Assembly: GCA_015680685.1 (NCBI GenBank)
Contig: MNCI01001338.1
Span: 213,655-277,654, forward strand
Source of the DNA: Gnetum montanum
Taxonomy: Eukaryota; Streptophyta; Gnetopsida; Gnetales; Gnetaceae
Length of the DNA: 64,000 bases
Direction: 5' to 3'
In this document: one piece after another, positions 23,303-35,024 of the stretch
How the letters are laid out: every line of letters starts with the position of its first letter
Position numbering within the stretch: position 1 is the stretch's first letter
The notes under the pieces: model-generated
Database searches by the model: none
What the model was told of the DNA's origin: nothing
The model's input: only the letters and a program-made list of their open reading frames with translations
Translations under genes and position numbers: made by a program

Positions 23303-26090
23303 ATGATCCCTAAAAGAGAACAGTAGGGAGGACCTTCTCAAGATGCAACTAAATGCCCAAGAGGAGGTAGAGGCCAAGAACCTTGAGTAGAACATGTAGA
23401 GTAAGAGGCACACTTATTCAGCATTCATTAAGAAATCCCTATGACAATGCAATTTGGCCATGTAGAGGGTGATGAAGTTAGAGCCCTAGAACTAGGGCAA
23501 CATCTTATGCTATTCCTTGAATGTCTCCAAGCCATTCGAGAGAAGCCCACCTTTGTAGCTATGATAGTGGAGCTTAATTTTGGGCCTTTCATAAAATTCA
23601 CCCATTGAGTGCAGTTGTGAAGACTCAATTGAAGGCATCTCCACTATGGTCCATCCTCTCAAAGAGTGGGGATTGGTATTTAGGGGAAACATATCAATTT
23701 TGGCATGGCAAGGAGGAAGGCACTATTGCCAATGTAGATGGTGTCTCTATTGATCTTTTTTTCAAAGCCCATTATAGAGGTCCTAAATCTTCCAAACGAG
23801 GGACCAAAAGTTGCTCATTTGTCCACTCGCTTAGACATAGACATAGATGTAAGGAAATTATGGTTGAAATGGGCCTATGATAAGGAGAGTAAAGGTTATG
23901 AAGAATTGACCTTGGAAGAAAGGATCTACTTTAAGATCGGCATCACCTTTTTCTTGCCAAAGGTTTAAATAGATTATCTATGTAGCATGAGGTAGTGCAA
24001 TTTTGATGGGGAAATGTAATACCAATTTTCCCCATTTATATCTAATGGAGATATTCAGGCGATTTGAAGAAAGAAAGACAAGGAAGCTTACTTTTCCTTT
24101 TCCTTATCTTATCAAGAAGCTGTGCAGATGTGCCAGGATCTTGGGCTACACAAATGATGTTCTTAGAAAAGCTCAAATCACTTCATATGCTAAACTGCTC
24201 AAACTACTAGCACCTAGGAAAGACATTGGTGAGCAATTAGAATAAGAGCAAGAGAAAATGGTTGGACCCACTATGCTTCAAATGGCAAGATCCAACCAAT
24301 AATAGAAAGCAAGGCCCAGCACATAGCCCATGAGCCCGAAAGTCCAACAATCACCACCACCATAATAAGACTACCAATTTTCTATCAGTCATCTCCAAAC
24401 AATCACAAAGATGGTCAGTTGGGGAAGCTATGATGCCAAAAACTTATTTAAGATCATTGATGATGTCGTACAGCCCACTGTTTCATTTGACCTTACAAGT
24501 GGACATATTTCATTAATTTCAGGAGGAGAGTCCCAGTGGTCTCAGTAGATCTCTAGGAATGCCACATCTTTCCAAGTTAGGTTGGAAACTAGTGAAGGAG
24601 CTACGATGGTGGTCATGTAACACCAGGATGTGGCAGGTGTAGTAGAGGTGGTTGCAGACCACACCAAAGAATCATTTAAAATTTTTGTTGTGTCATCAAT
24701 AGATTTCATAGGAGCATGTGATGCTCAATCTTTGGCTAGTTCCTCAATGACTTCTACGGAACATGAGGATGTTTTGGATCGCTTGTTGCAAATAGGAAAA
24801 CTTATGACATCCTTGTTTGACATTCCCCAAGATGTCACTATAGCACAATCAGACCTCATTTCCACCAAAGGAAAATTGGTCATGGCTGAAGTTAGGGCCA
24901 AGCACGTGGAAGGAGAGTTGCAAAGATTGCAAGAAAACCTCATCACCTTATAAGTTGAATGATGGGATCCTTCCCAATTTATAGCAATTGACCAATTAGA
25001 CATTTTTAGAACTAAGAAACTAAATAAATTGTTGGAAGAAAATAAAAGGGTGGCAAGGGAAAAGGAACAAGCTGATTGGAATGCTTCAAAGGCATAAGCT
25101 CAAACATATGCACATGCTAAAGCTCTCAAGGCCTTACAAGAGGAAAATGAATTACTTACTGCTAAAAATCTTCGGTTGATAACAGTTGAGAAACAAAAGA
25201 ATGTTCTCAAAAAAAGTTTCCAACAAATGTGAGAATAACTAGTTCGCATCAACTAGAACATGAGTCACTTAGCCAAGAAGAATAGAACCCTCTCTATAGA
25301 GGAGGTTTATGCCATCCAACAAAAGATGATCATAGAAATAAGTGTGTGGAAAAATGAGGTCAAAAAGCATGAGAAGTTAAAAAAACAATTCTATGACCAG
25401 GTGGGAATGTACAAGGAAATCATCAAAAAGGAGATCTATATGGCCAAGGCTCACATTAATTCTTTTAGTGCTAAACACACTAACTAGCAAGCTGTACTAG
25501 ATACTTATGCCTTTGTCCCCCAAGTAGAATTGAAAAGTCAAGACCTATAGATTCAAGACTTAATAGAGTACATGGAGTTTGAATATCTACGATATGCCAA
25601 CTTAACCATGTTAACAGCAAGATTCTTGAGAACTAAGCTTGAGAAGTAGGTAGCTACCATCTATGCTAAATATGAGATAGACTTTGCAAAACATAATAAG
25701 ACATTACAAAAATTAGAAGTAGCAAACTCCAAATTAGAGATGGTAAAGGCTAGCTACCAAGGTCAAAAAGATGTAGCAGCCGAATTGGCTCAACAGCTTA
25801 TGAATTATCAAGAACTCAAAGATAAAGCCAAAGCCTATGAGGAGGAATGATGACTATTTTTAGGATCATATGTCAAGGCCAATCAAATGTTCCCACAACT
25901 GTCGTGTCCGTGGGAAGTATCGACTCCATCAAACATTGAAACATTAGCATGGATGGCTCATGATCCTCGGATAGAGGAGGAAAAACATTAGGCACTTCTT
26001 TAAAGATATCCATTCCAGAAGCCTAGAGCATAGGACAAAGGAAAGGTGCCATGGAGGAGCCACCACGAACCACATGAGTTCTACATATTT
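23303..26090 (+). pseudogene. Additional reading frame of element C: globular N-part plus long coiled coil
   Basis: Starting at ATG 23303 the frame can be followed for about 900 codons across stops and at least two frameshifts (near 23600 and 23765). The N-terminal third has blocks such as FVAMIVELNFGPFIKF, GDWYLGETYQFWHG and LSTRLDIDIDVRKLWLKWAY (23800-23880). It resembles in style the putative plant transposon protein domain of some Athila elements, a tentative link. From about 24630 the frame is a Lys/Glu/Leu/Gln-rich coiled coil (LLEENKRVAREKEQADWNA near 25040; LKALQEENELLTAKNLRL near 25130; continuing to 25847). Coding character goes on past two adjacent TGA codons at 25848-25853 to about 26090. 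Most stops sit where CAG or CGA would suit. Its function is unknown. Confidence 0.6.
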
Positions 26091-26258
26091 TATATTTTTT
26101 GTTGGTGTCCAGATTTTGTTTTGTCTAGTCCCACACTGCAACATGAAATAGTCCATGATCATTCAATAATCCCATACCTATCCATTGTTTGTAATCAAAT
26201 AAACATGTTCCTCATTTTTTTTGACTCAAGGATGAGTTTTTATTTAGTCATGGAGGTA

Positions 26259-27110
26259 TGATAAATTGTCGTATGCTAGGCCCTGATATCGAGTACATGA
26301 TTTCAGGTACGTAATATTGTAGCATGGATACGATATTGTATACACAATATCGTGGTTCTACAGGAAGGAGATCATTAGGGAGCCTTTTTAATCGATCTTT
26401 AGTTAGTTTTTAGTTTTCAGTTCTTATAGTTAGTTTTAGTATTCTTTCCAAGTGCATGTCTGTAGTGTGATGCTTATAATTGTATAGAACCTTTGTTTGA
26501 GTGTGATGTACTTGGACACCCACACAATCAGCAATAAAGATCGAGATTACTCCATCATTGCAACATTCACTTAGCTTTTATTTTTTTTAATTATTAATTA
26601 TTTATTATTTATTATTATTTTTTTAGTTAATATTTCTTTTATCATTATTTACTATTCCTTTTGTTAACGCAGAATGAGTATGCTTTAATCACGAACATTT
26701 AAGTGTAACTATGTGGTAACCCAGTATCGTATTGAGTAGTGCTTGAATGATGTGCACTTGGTAATCCCAAAAGTAGTACATGAACTCCAAGATGCGTACA
26801 AATGATTAAGGACAGATGCTCATTATGCTTAGGCTAGCTTAGATCTTATTTCCTAGTTTCCATTAGTTTAATTAAGTTACCACTTATTGTCCTTAGGAGT
26901 AGCATAGTAGTAGGGATCACATCATACACCTCACTCTAAACTAAACCATACATGACAAAGCAAATATTAGTCTAAGTGAGAAGACAACGAACTACGATCA
27001 ATGTATAACTATCTAGGTGCTACAACTACTCCATCCACAGAGTTCAACCGGATCACGCATACACACTTATATTCATATGGTTGAGCATAGGGGTACCTCG
27101 CCACTCATCA
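26259..27110 (+). repeat. 3' LTR of element C
   Basis: 852 bp, TGATAAATTG to CACTCATCA, preceded by the purine-rich TCATGGAGGTA. It matches the 5' LTR throughout, with scattered transitions and small indels. A small deletion removes the TATAAATA box and nearby bases: after the GATATTGTATACACAATATCG repeats (trimmed) it goes directly to AGGAAGGAGATCATTAGG. Confidence 0.85.
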
Positions 27111-27189
27111 CTAGCATTTTTGACTTTTCATGTTGCACTTCACAGTTTATTCGTTATTTTGCTTCCCATACACTAAGGTTCACAAGGAA

Positions 27190-28330
27190 TCAAGGCTATG
27201 TAGTTCTTTGATGATGGTTATGATAGCGTGGAACTCGTAAGGATATCCACATTCATCTTACACACATTCCAAAGGGAAATATTTTTTAATCCACCAATAA
27301 GGAATGTTTTTCAACATTCTTCCTTGCTTGAAAGAAGCAACATTCTTAGAGCTTAAGTCTTTGACACTATGATTTTTCAAACATGAAGAGCGTATTGGAT
27401 ATCAAGGAGCATCAATGACTAAAATCTCTTTCAATAGTTGTACACAAGAAGGTTCAACAACTAGGGTTATTTAATTATAAGGCATGAATGTTAACCTCAC
27501 CTTGACATTCAACAGAGGCTTAGTGATGTTCACATAACCTAGGTTAAGGAAGAAAAGATTACCCTTTTTCATACAAGCTATTCCAAGCTTTCTACATGAA
27601 GTAAAATCTACTTGCTTAACATGCAAGCATGTCCTCTCCCTCTAGTAGTAATATGAGAAAGTATAGTTGATCTTCTGTGTTCAAGAGAAGACTACTTTAT
27701 ATCTTGGAAAACCCACTTCTCATGTCTAGTAGTAGTCTAACACTAGCATGTGTAGGAATCTTTGAGACTTTAGCCTCACTATGGCATCATCCAACTTCTT
27801 AATTGGCAATGTAATATATGCAAAGATAATGCACAATGATAAATGTCTTATTTTTATGCACCAACCATAACTATTTTATTGAATTCAAATTCTTTAACTT
27901 GAACACCATTGAATGATTATTTTGTAAGAGAACTTTTTCAATTACCTCATATGAAGCATCAGCATGAATTTTGAATGACTTTGAGAATTCAATGAGAGCT
28001 AAAATAGGTTAGGTTATGAGGGTTATCCTAACCTTGTCAAAATCTTCTTGGTACTTATTACTTCATTTCCAAGGTTTAACTTTCTTTTATTAATTAGTTA
28101 GGGCTACCATTACTCTAGGGAACCCATGAACAAACTTTCTATAATAACTAGCTAATCCTAGGAATTAGCATAATTCATGCACATTCTTTGGAATAAGTCA
28201 TGTAGTAATGGCATCTACCTTCTTCAAATTTGACTTCACCTTGCCTCCACTAATGATGTGATCCAAGAAATTCAACTGCTTCTTTCTAAATTCATACTTC
28301 TTTCACTTGGTATACAACTTATGTTATTAT
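27190..28330 (-). pseudogene. Ty3/gypsy RT end and RNase H remnant I
   Basis: The minus strand shows FLDHIISGGKVKSNLKKVDAI near 28275-28215 (20-residue limit applies), then FLGLASYYRKFVHGFPRVM near 28165-28110, and further on YPILALIEFSKSFKIHADAS near 28010-27950. These are the post-catalytic RT 'GH.IS' and 'FLGL..YYR.F' blocks and the RNase H opening. The segment 27190-27320 also resembles 52370-52540, so relatives of this element occur at the other end of the window. Stops are frequent and the family is not B's. Confidence 0.72.
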
Positions 28331-28789
28331 AATTTGTAGAACATTAGTGTTGGCGATTATTTAGGACCGCCAATGTTTTTGCCTCTAGTCTTGTGACTAA
28401 GGTCACAAGAAACAAATGTATTCATCAAATAGGATTTAGGTGCTTACAAGTTATAAGGAAGGGCTTGTATGAAATTATCAAGATTTTTGTTGTAAGCTTA
28501 GATTGTTGAAACCTTTATTATTATTATTATTATTATTATTTTGGATCTCTCCATCCATGCTCTACACTCTCACACCTAAATGACCTGGATGATAGCTACT
28601 TTTGTAACAATTCAGAAACATCCATAACAATGTGGGGCATTTTTGGGAAAAGATTGCCAACAAGGGCCAAAGATCCCTCATATGATGATTGGTATCACCG
28701 GTAGAAAGTGAGAGTATCCTTGGGCCTATGGATAATTGTGAATGTTTTAAAATTGTTGAATTCTTGGGTTTTGGTTGGAATTTGGTTGA
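28331..28789. other. Unassigned flank of element D with an ATT microsatellite
   Basis: No coding signal recognised. An (ATT)n tract of about 28 bp lies at 28514-28541. The segment ends at the GTTGA target site used by element D. Confidence 0.6.
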
Positions 28790-29820
28790 TGATGAGACGC
28801 AATATCGCATGAGCTGCGATATCATGTATGCGATATCGCGGCCGTTGCGATATCGTGTCGTCCCCTACGATATTGCATACGCGATATCGCAGTTCATCAC
28901 AAAATCTATAAATAAGAGGCAGCACTTCCCTTATTCCTCATCCTAGTCTAGAAGTAGGGAAACTCTAGCAGTTTGATCACTCCAGAGATAGAATATTTTG
29001 TGTGCCCATAGTAGGAGTCCTAAAGTGAACGGATCTTTATTCAATCAACATTATACTTGAACATAAGTTGTGTACGATAATAAAGACGAACTTCCTGGAT
29101 AAACCTTGCAATTTTATTTATTATTTTCTCTCTCACCCTTAAACTCCTAGAATGCAGTATGAGTACAACTTGATTACGAGCATCTAAGGATGTGTACAGT
29201 TAGTTAAGGAATCGGCTGCTCATCGCATGCGATATGAGTACGACTTGATTACGAGCATCTAGTGTGACTACTTGGTAACCCAGTGGCGTATCTAGGATCT
29301 ACGCTTGGTAATCCCAATGGTATTCATACACCCTGATGTGTACGGTTAGTCACGGAATCATCCGCTCATCGCACTTAGGCTAAATAGATTCTCTCAATCC
29401 TTTCCTCCTAGTTAAGTGCCTCAGTACAACCACTTCAAGCACGTGCATTACGCGTGGTGATCCCAATGATGATTAGCATTTGGTAGCCACGGTTACATCA
29501 GTTTAGGATGTGTATGATAAGTGGGAATGGATGTTGACGCTAGTTAATTTAGACTTAGTTCATTAGTTAGAGTTAGTTAGTTTCTTAACCCTTTACCCTA
29601 ATAGCATAGGAGAAAAACATAAAAACATATAAAAATCATATACCTCGAACTTACTTAACCATACACCGTGACAACTACAAGTAAGTTTGGGAAGACAACG
29701 AATGGTTAACCTTAAGTGTTCCATGAGGCATGTAGGCATTTAGTCTGTGGAGTTCAACCAGATCACGCGTGCTATGCTCGTTTCGTATGGTTGAGTGTAG
29801 GGGTACCTTGCCACTCATCA
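28790..29820 (+). repeat. 5' LTR of element D
   Basis: 1031 bp, TGATGAGACG to CACTCATCA. U3 (28790-28890) is packed with GATATC-centred palindromes, for example TGCGATATCGCGG and GCGATATCGCAG, followed by TATAAATA at 28907-28914. A 75-bp tandem duplication starts at 29154 and 29229 (units opening GCAGTATGAG / GCGATATGAG). The 3' LTR has it too, so it predates insertion. Confidence 0.88.
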
Positions 29821-29821
29821 T

Positions 29822-29839
29822 TGGCGCCATTGCCAAGGA
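29822..29839 (+). other. Primer-binding site of element D (tRNA-Asp)
   Basis: TGGCGCCATTGCCAAGGA lies one base after the LTR. It differs from the plant tRNA-Asp complement TGGCGCCGTTGCCGGGGA at three positions, all G-to-A. It is the best-preserved primer site in the window. Confidence 0.85.
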
Positions 29840-29964
29840 CTAAGTGTTTGTGCACTAAGTAGGACATAACAGGATATTACTCACATTGTTGGGAGCTTAA
29901 ACGAACCTTAGGGTTAATTAAATGAAAAATATTATAATGGAAATTAGCACACCTATAAGACATC

Positions 29965-31870
29965 ATGTCTTCTTCTTCTTCTCACAAGAGCAACTCACCA
30001 CCTAAGAACCATACAAAGAATAGTCAGCAATCAAAAACACATAGCTGAAATCATCCAGTTCCTTAACAATACAAGGTGACATATACTCATCTTGATGAGT
30101 ATATACCTGATTATACTTTTATCCTCCATCAAGATGAATAGATGCGCTAGAGAAATTTGTTTGGTAACATAGTGTTACCTCTAGATTGATCAGTCCCTAG
30201 AATGCTTATCTGTGCTTTAACACAGACTGACATGATAGAGCTCTATGCTAAATACGTTATGGAAGACTTTGGCATGAGGGATTATCATCCCACAGAAGCA
30301 CAACATATGAGGGACACAAAGCAAGAGAGTCAACATACATATTTGAAGAGCAAAGGCCCACACGTCCTTACTGAAACTAGAGATGGTGAACCACTCACAA
30401 CGGGTTCTCTATCAAGAGATGTTCCCCCTCCTAATGATGGTGAGGAGGTTGGGTATCAGAACTTACACTCAACAATACATAACCCCAGTTTTGATGCCTG
30501 TGAACACCAACTATTCATAGAGGGAACAACAACAAAAGACAAGGACTGGCACTTAGATCGTCACCACGATTGGGGTCGAAGCAGCCGAAGAGAAGGTAGA
30601 AAACATCGCCATGGCAATGGTTCTCCTTCTTCTTCCCCTTCTTCACATCATGCACCCTCTCCTTCCACATCAGGGCATAATCATAAAGAACATAACGGAG
30701 AGGATAAAAGTAAGGCAAATGACAGACCTCGACGAGAGAGTCGAGAGAGAGGACAAGGGCATGAATGAAGCAAAAGTAGGGAACAAAGGAGACATCATAC
30801 ACATCACGAAAGAGACGATCATGATAAACCCCTACTTGCAACCTGAAGTATTCTTGACATAATGGAGGCAGTGAGAATTCCAACAAGGCATTTAAAAGAT
30901 AGTCAGATCAAACGCTTAGACATGAACAAGAATTTGAAGGGGGATACAATGCTGATCCGTAGCATCATTTACAAGAATTCCATGATGCCTGCATCTTGTA
31001 GAACATTAAGAATGAGTGGAAGAAGCTTAGATGTTTCCCAGGATACTTACCAAGGAAGCAAAGAGCTGGTACTGGTCCTTAGAACCAGAAACCATCAAGA
31101 GGTGGAGTACAATGTTAGAACTGTTCAACGATAAGTATTAAACATACTCCAAAGTGTTCAATTTGCATAAGCAGATCCAAGGATGAAAGCAAGGAAATCA
31201 TGAACCCTTGAATGCTTCCATGGCCTACTACTACACATTGTTACATCGTTGCCCAGGCCATGGATACGCACAGCGGGATCAACTTCGCCACATCGTGGAT
31301 GGGCTAAGGCATGAAACTAGAAGAACCCTTAAGACTTATGCCCAAGGAAGACTATCACAACTTAGAGCCCACAAAGTACATCACTTTTTGGTACAAGTAG
31401 CAAAAGAAGAAGGTGAGCTACGCAAAAGGGAAAGTGTAGAAGAATACAATCGTGATCCCTCTCTTTGGAAGAAGTTAGTGAAATTTTGCGATGAATAGGA
31501 TGAGTCACCAATCAAAGAGTTTGTGAACAGAAAAACCTTACCGATTCAAAAACTCAGAACAGAATTATCAGCTAAGGTAGATGACATATGGATTTCCTTA
31601 GACTCTAGACTTGAAACTATCTTGAAAATCATAGAAGAGTCTAAGGTAGAACAAATTATTGACAAAGGTAAAACAAAGTGGAGAGATTTAAGCCCTGCAC
31701 ATAACAAGGGTAAGGGAAAAATCACTAACTCCGATGTGGTTATGGATTCGAATTCAGATGATGATGATGGATGTGAGATCTGCCACTATGACCATCCTAA
31801 GGGATGTTGTCCAATCATCTCACATCTACAAGAGTCTGGGGTGTATGCACTTAATCCAAGATTTAACCAA
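29965..31870 (+). pseudogene. Gag polyprotein of element D
   Basis: The start ATG at 29965 (MSSSSSHKSN) is followed by the family block VTYTHLDEYIPDYTFILH near 30075-30125. The longest open piece (30202-30768) has the MIELYAKYVMEDFGMRDYHP block and then a Ser/His/Arg-rich basic tail. The capsid-like part (about 30880-31500) is frameshifted but shows ALLHRCPGHGY-like and LRHIVDGLRHETRRTLKTYA blocks (31208-31345). A metal-binding motif CEICHYDHPKGCCP lies near 31770-31812 with spacing C-x2-C-x3-H-x3/4-C, one residue shorter than the usual retroviral knuckle. Stops are mainly TAG/TGA. Confidence 0.8.
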
Positions 31871-32479
31871 TGACAAACAGCCTGAAGGTTACCTTATCCC
31901 CAAGGTAACCCAAGGCAGTTCCACCAACCCTTAATGTATTATCCAAGTGGAACTCGCTCACAACCCATTGGATAGCATCAGTAGTGGAAATACCCATAGT
32001 TATGGGGGATGCCATCGACAAAACATTAGTACCCTTACCGGAAGCCTGATCCTTATGGTTATGATGTGTAGCAGCTGATTTCTCCAAGTGACTCTATGAG
32101 TCACACAACTACCCACCATCACTACCAAGTTTAGGAGTACTTCAGAAGGACTCCTTCTCCTTCGAGAAACACTCCATACCCACACCATCCTCCTAATCCA
32201 TCCGCACCTCTTCCACCAGTAGTAGTTCCCATAACACCTCTTTCTCCAACAATGCAAGGGAAACTTCCTCCTCAACCGCAGTAACGTCACGTTGCAAGAG
32301 CTGTAAATATTCAACCTGCTGCTAGTTTTGATAACTGTAAAAACAGAAGACCCTTCTTTAGAACCAAAAGCCTAGATAAACTCTTGCAACAACAAGCGGT
32401 TGAGTCCATGTACACTCCTCCACCATCTAACACTTCGAAGCACCCTTCAGTTCAACAACAGAGCTTCACGCATACGGTT

Positions 32480-33035
32480 ATGTTAACGCATACTATAACT
32501 GACTGGATCAAGGTAGGCCACCTTCCCAGGAAACTAACTGATCCTAGGAGTCCCTTAATCTACCTTCAAATCACTGAAAATGAACCACATAGGGCTCTTC
32601 TTGGCTCAGGATCCAGAGTCAACTTAATTTCACGAGAGATGTATCATGCCTGGAACCTACCCCAACTTAAGAAGAGCAACATTCAACTAGAGCTGGCAGA
32701 CCAGTCCATCACCATTCCCTTGGGATTAGTGAAGGACATCGTTACCACTATGTGTGATTATCCGTGATCTTTCCTTAGAAATCTCAAAGATAAACACTTA
32801 TGGAAAGATCGAGAAGAGGAAACTTCCATGCATCACATACAGTGATTCATCAGGTGATGACATGGATGAGATGCCTCCATGTAACAAGTGTGCCCTTGGA
32901 ACTCTGAAACAAAGATGCCTGTATGTATCAACCACACAACCAGTAGTAGACACCTCGTGGTTGACAGCTACTCAAAAGAGCAACCAAATATGCATGGAAC
33001 GAACTAAGGAAAACCATGCCAACAATGAAGCATAG
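32480..33035 (+). pseudogene. Element D protease remnant with internal deletion
   Basis: The catalytic region reads ALLGSGSRVNLISREMYHAW near 32595-32650, where LLDSGS would be expected, so the catalytic Asp is Gly. It continues LELADQSITIPLGLVKDIV (32690-32745). In elements B and E a GWSYL...IMGRAWL segment follows. In D it is missing and the reading resumes at RDLSLEISKINTYGKIEKRK (32762-32820), a deletion of about 35 codons. The remaining frame ends near 33035, after which all of RT-RNase H-integrase is absent. Confidence 0.78.
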
Positions 33036-33159
33036 ACATGTTGGAATATGAGCGTCACCAACTTCCACCCCTTAATCTCAGATCATCAATTGGGAGAGGT
33101 TGGGCACTTCTACGAAATTCAAACAGGCGTTCATTATTTCAGATCTCTCCCTTACAACT

Positions 33160-35024
33160 CAGTCATGGGGGAGATGGCCACCTATGCTAACCATATGGGG
33201 CCCTCAGTTCTTTTAACTTTTTGTTTTATAATGTTTTTGTTTTACACATTTTTTTTACATGTTTTTGTCTTACACATTTTTGTTTTACAAATTTCTTTAA
33301 CTTTTCTTGTTTTTGTTTTACAACGTTGTTATACTTTTTCATTTTTTTTTTTGTGCATGTGCGTGTTCCACCTTGTAAGTTTGTCACCCAATAAGTGTTT
33401 GGAATGATGCTATGAACTATTTTCATGATTGATTGCTAATGTTTGGTTTTTACCTTTAAGTCATGATGTTGATACTAACCTACCCCCCTTTTGATATGGC
33501 AAGCAATGAGATCACTTCATCCATTCACCCACCAGTTCTATGGTCTCTCTCAACTTGGAAATGTACAGTTCCCTTCTAATAAGAACTTTAACGAATTGGT
33601 GACTGGGCATTTCTCAAACTAAGGAAGGACTCAAGGATTGAAAAGGGTGTGACTTCAAGGGAACTTGATGCACTTGTGTTGGCTATTCTCTTAAGTGCTT
33701 GGATGTTTTCTTCTTGGGTTTTCTCACTGTTCCGATGTTACCCAATTATCGGAAGCTGAGACAATAAAAATAATCAAGTCTTTGCATGGTGTGGTTTTCA
33801 CACATAAAAATACAAAACACAAAAAAAAATGAAAAGTGAGAATTCAAAGCACACCCCTTAGAAGAATAAACTTGGGCTACAAGCACAGGTTATGGAACCA
33901 AAGTGTTCCCTCTAACTAAGGCCCTTCTCTCTTCCCATTCTCTCCTCACTTGTTTCGTCAGAATGGTGGTGACTCTTTGGAGATGCATTCTTGTTACTCC
34001 AAGAGGATGGTTTAGCCGAATGCATTGATGTGAAGTCACTGGATGTGGTTGGTTTGAGGCCAGAGTTGGAACGAGATTTGCTAAGTCACATTAATCATAA
34101 AATCCACAAGGGGTTGTACACCACCTTGTTCTTGGGATTCCATTCCATTCTCTTCTCTCCATCCTTCTCTCCATTATCCACCTCATTGCCGATTGTATCA
34201 TTCATGTACATATTTTGGTTGATGCATTGTTTTCTTTTTGGTAAACGCTTGTGGTTAAGACTTTAACTATTGTTCCAAATGACATTCCCAGAGCCTATGG
34301 ACTCTTTAAATGTGGGTTTGTCAGGGCATTAAGAGCATGAGCCTGCTTTGGGGAGGACCCACTGACATTCCTATTTGGTGCATCAGTTACCTTCTTTTTC
34401 TAACATTTTTGCGATTAATTTTATTTTGTTCATTCCATCTTGACATCCATTTCACTAATGTTTTTAATTGTCCCTTTTTATCTATCTTTCTTTCTCCTTT
34501 CCTTTCTCCATTCTAACGCTACCGAAGGTTTGCAATTAGTCATGGGGGTACAGGGCCTAATTTTTTCAATTTTCTCCTAGCCCCAAATTTTTTGATTTTC
34601 TTCCTAACCCCTACACCTTCGGTAGTCATCATTAATATATATCCCGATCCAAATCATCCATACCACAACCTAGCCAATGAACTTACACTGAAGCAAGGTA
34701 TCAATTACATGATGATTCATTTACCCTTGCTAATATAGGATTGTGTTGTGTGTGTAGATGGCAATCATACAACAATGGAGTTGGATTTGGAAGGAACACA
34801 TGGAATGGAGTAGTGCTACAATAGCTATGCAAGGAGCAAGATCGATGGCATACTTATGGATGGACAACAAAGGCACAATCTTGGTGTTGGCAGTAGAAAC
34901 ACTTCTTTCTCTCTCTTTCTTTCTCAACTGCCAACTAAGGCCTGATGTCATTGTAATAATGTGTTCATCCTTGTTGTCATGAACACCAGTTTTGTCAGGT
35001 CTTGTAATGATGATCCGTTTACAT
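33160..35024 (+). other. 3' noncoding tail of element D
   Basis: Matches the tail of element B: GAGATGGCCACC..TGCTAACCAT at 33171, AATTCAAAGCACACCCC near 33841, GCTTTGGGGAGGACCCA near 34347, and GTTGTGTGTGTAGATGGCAAT near 34745 (trimmed). A polypyrimidine tract at about 34902-34925 is the short counterpart of B's long TC repeat. I see no gene in it. Confidence 0.8.

Larger units (their letters stand above)
18016..27110 (+). mobile_element. LTR element C: gag without pol, plus an additional transcription-unit-like block
   Basis: Complete to both ends. LTRs are at 18016-18881 and 26259-27110, with a primer site at 18883, gag at 19016-21263, and family 3' noncoding sequence at about 21450-22650 that matches element B. 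An extra block of about 3.3 kb at 22716-26090 is absent from B and D. The tail at 26150-26258 ends in TCATGGAGGTA next to the 3' LTR, matching B's polypurine tract. The 5 bp outside are CCAAC and CTAGC, which could be one decayed duplication (two transitions). No protease, RT, RNase H or integrase was found, so movement would have depended on enzymes of a relative such as B. Confidence 0.82.

Noticed and set aside
28790-28890. Regular GATATC palindromes, considered as a CRISPR-like or satellite array
   Set aside because: Units are irregular in spacing, sit upstream of a TATA box inside an LTR and recur in the other LTRs; promoter repeats fit better.
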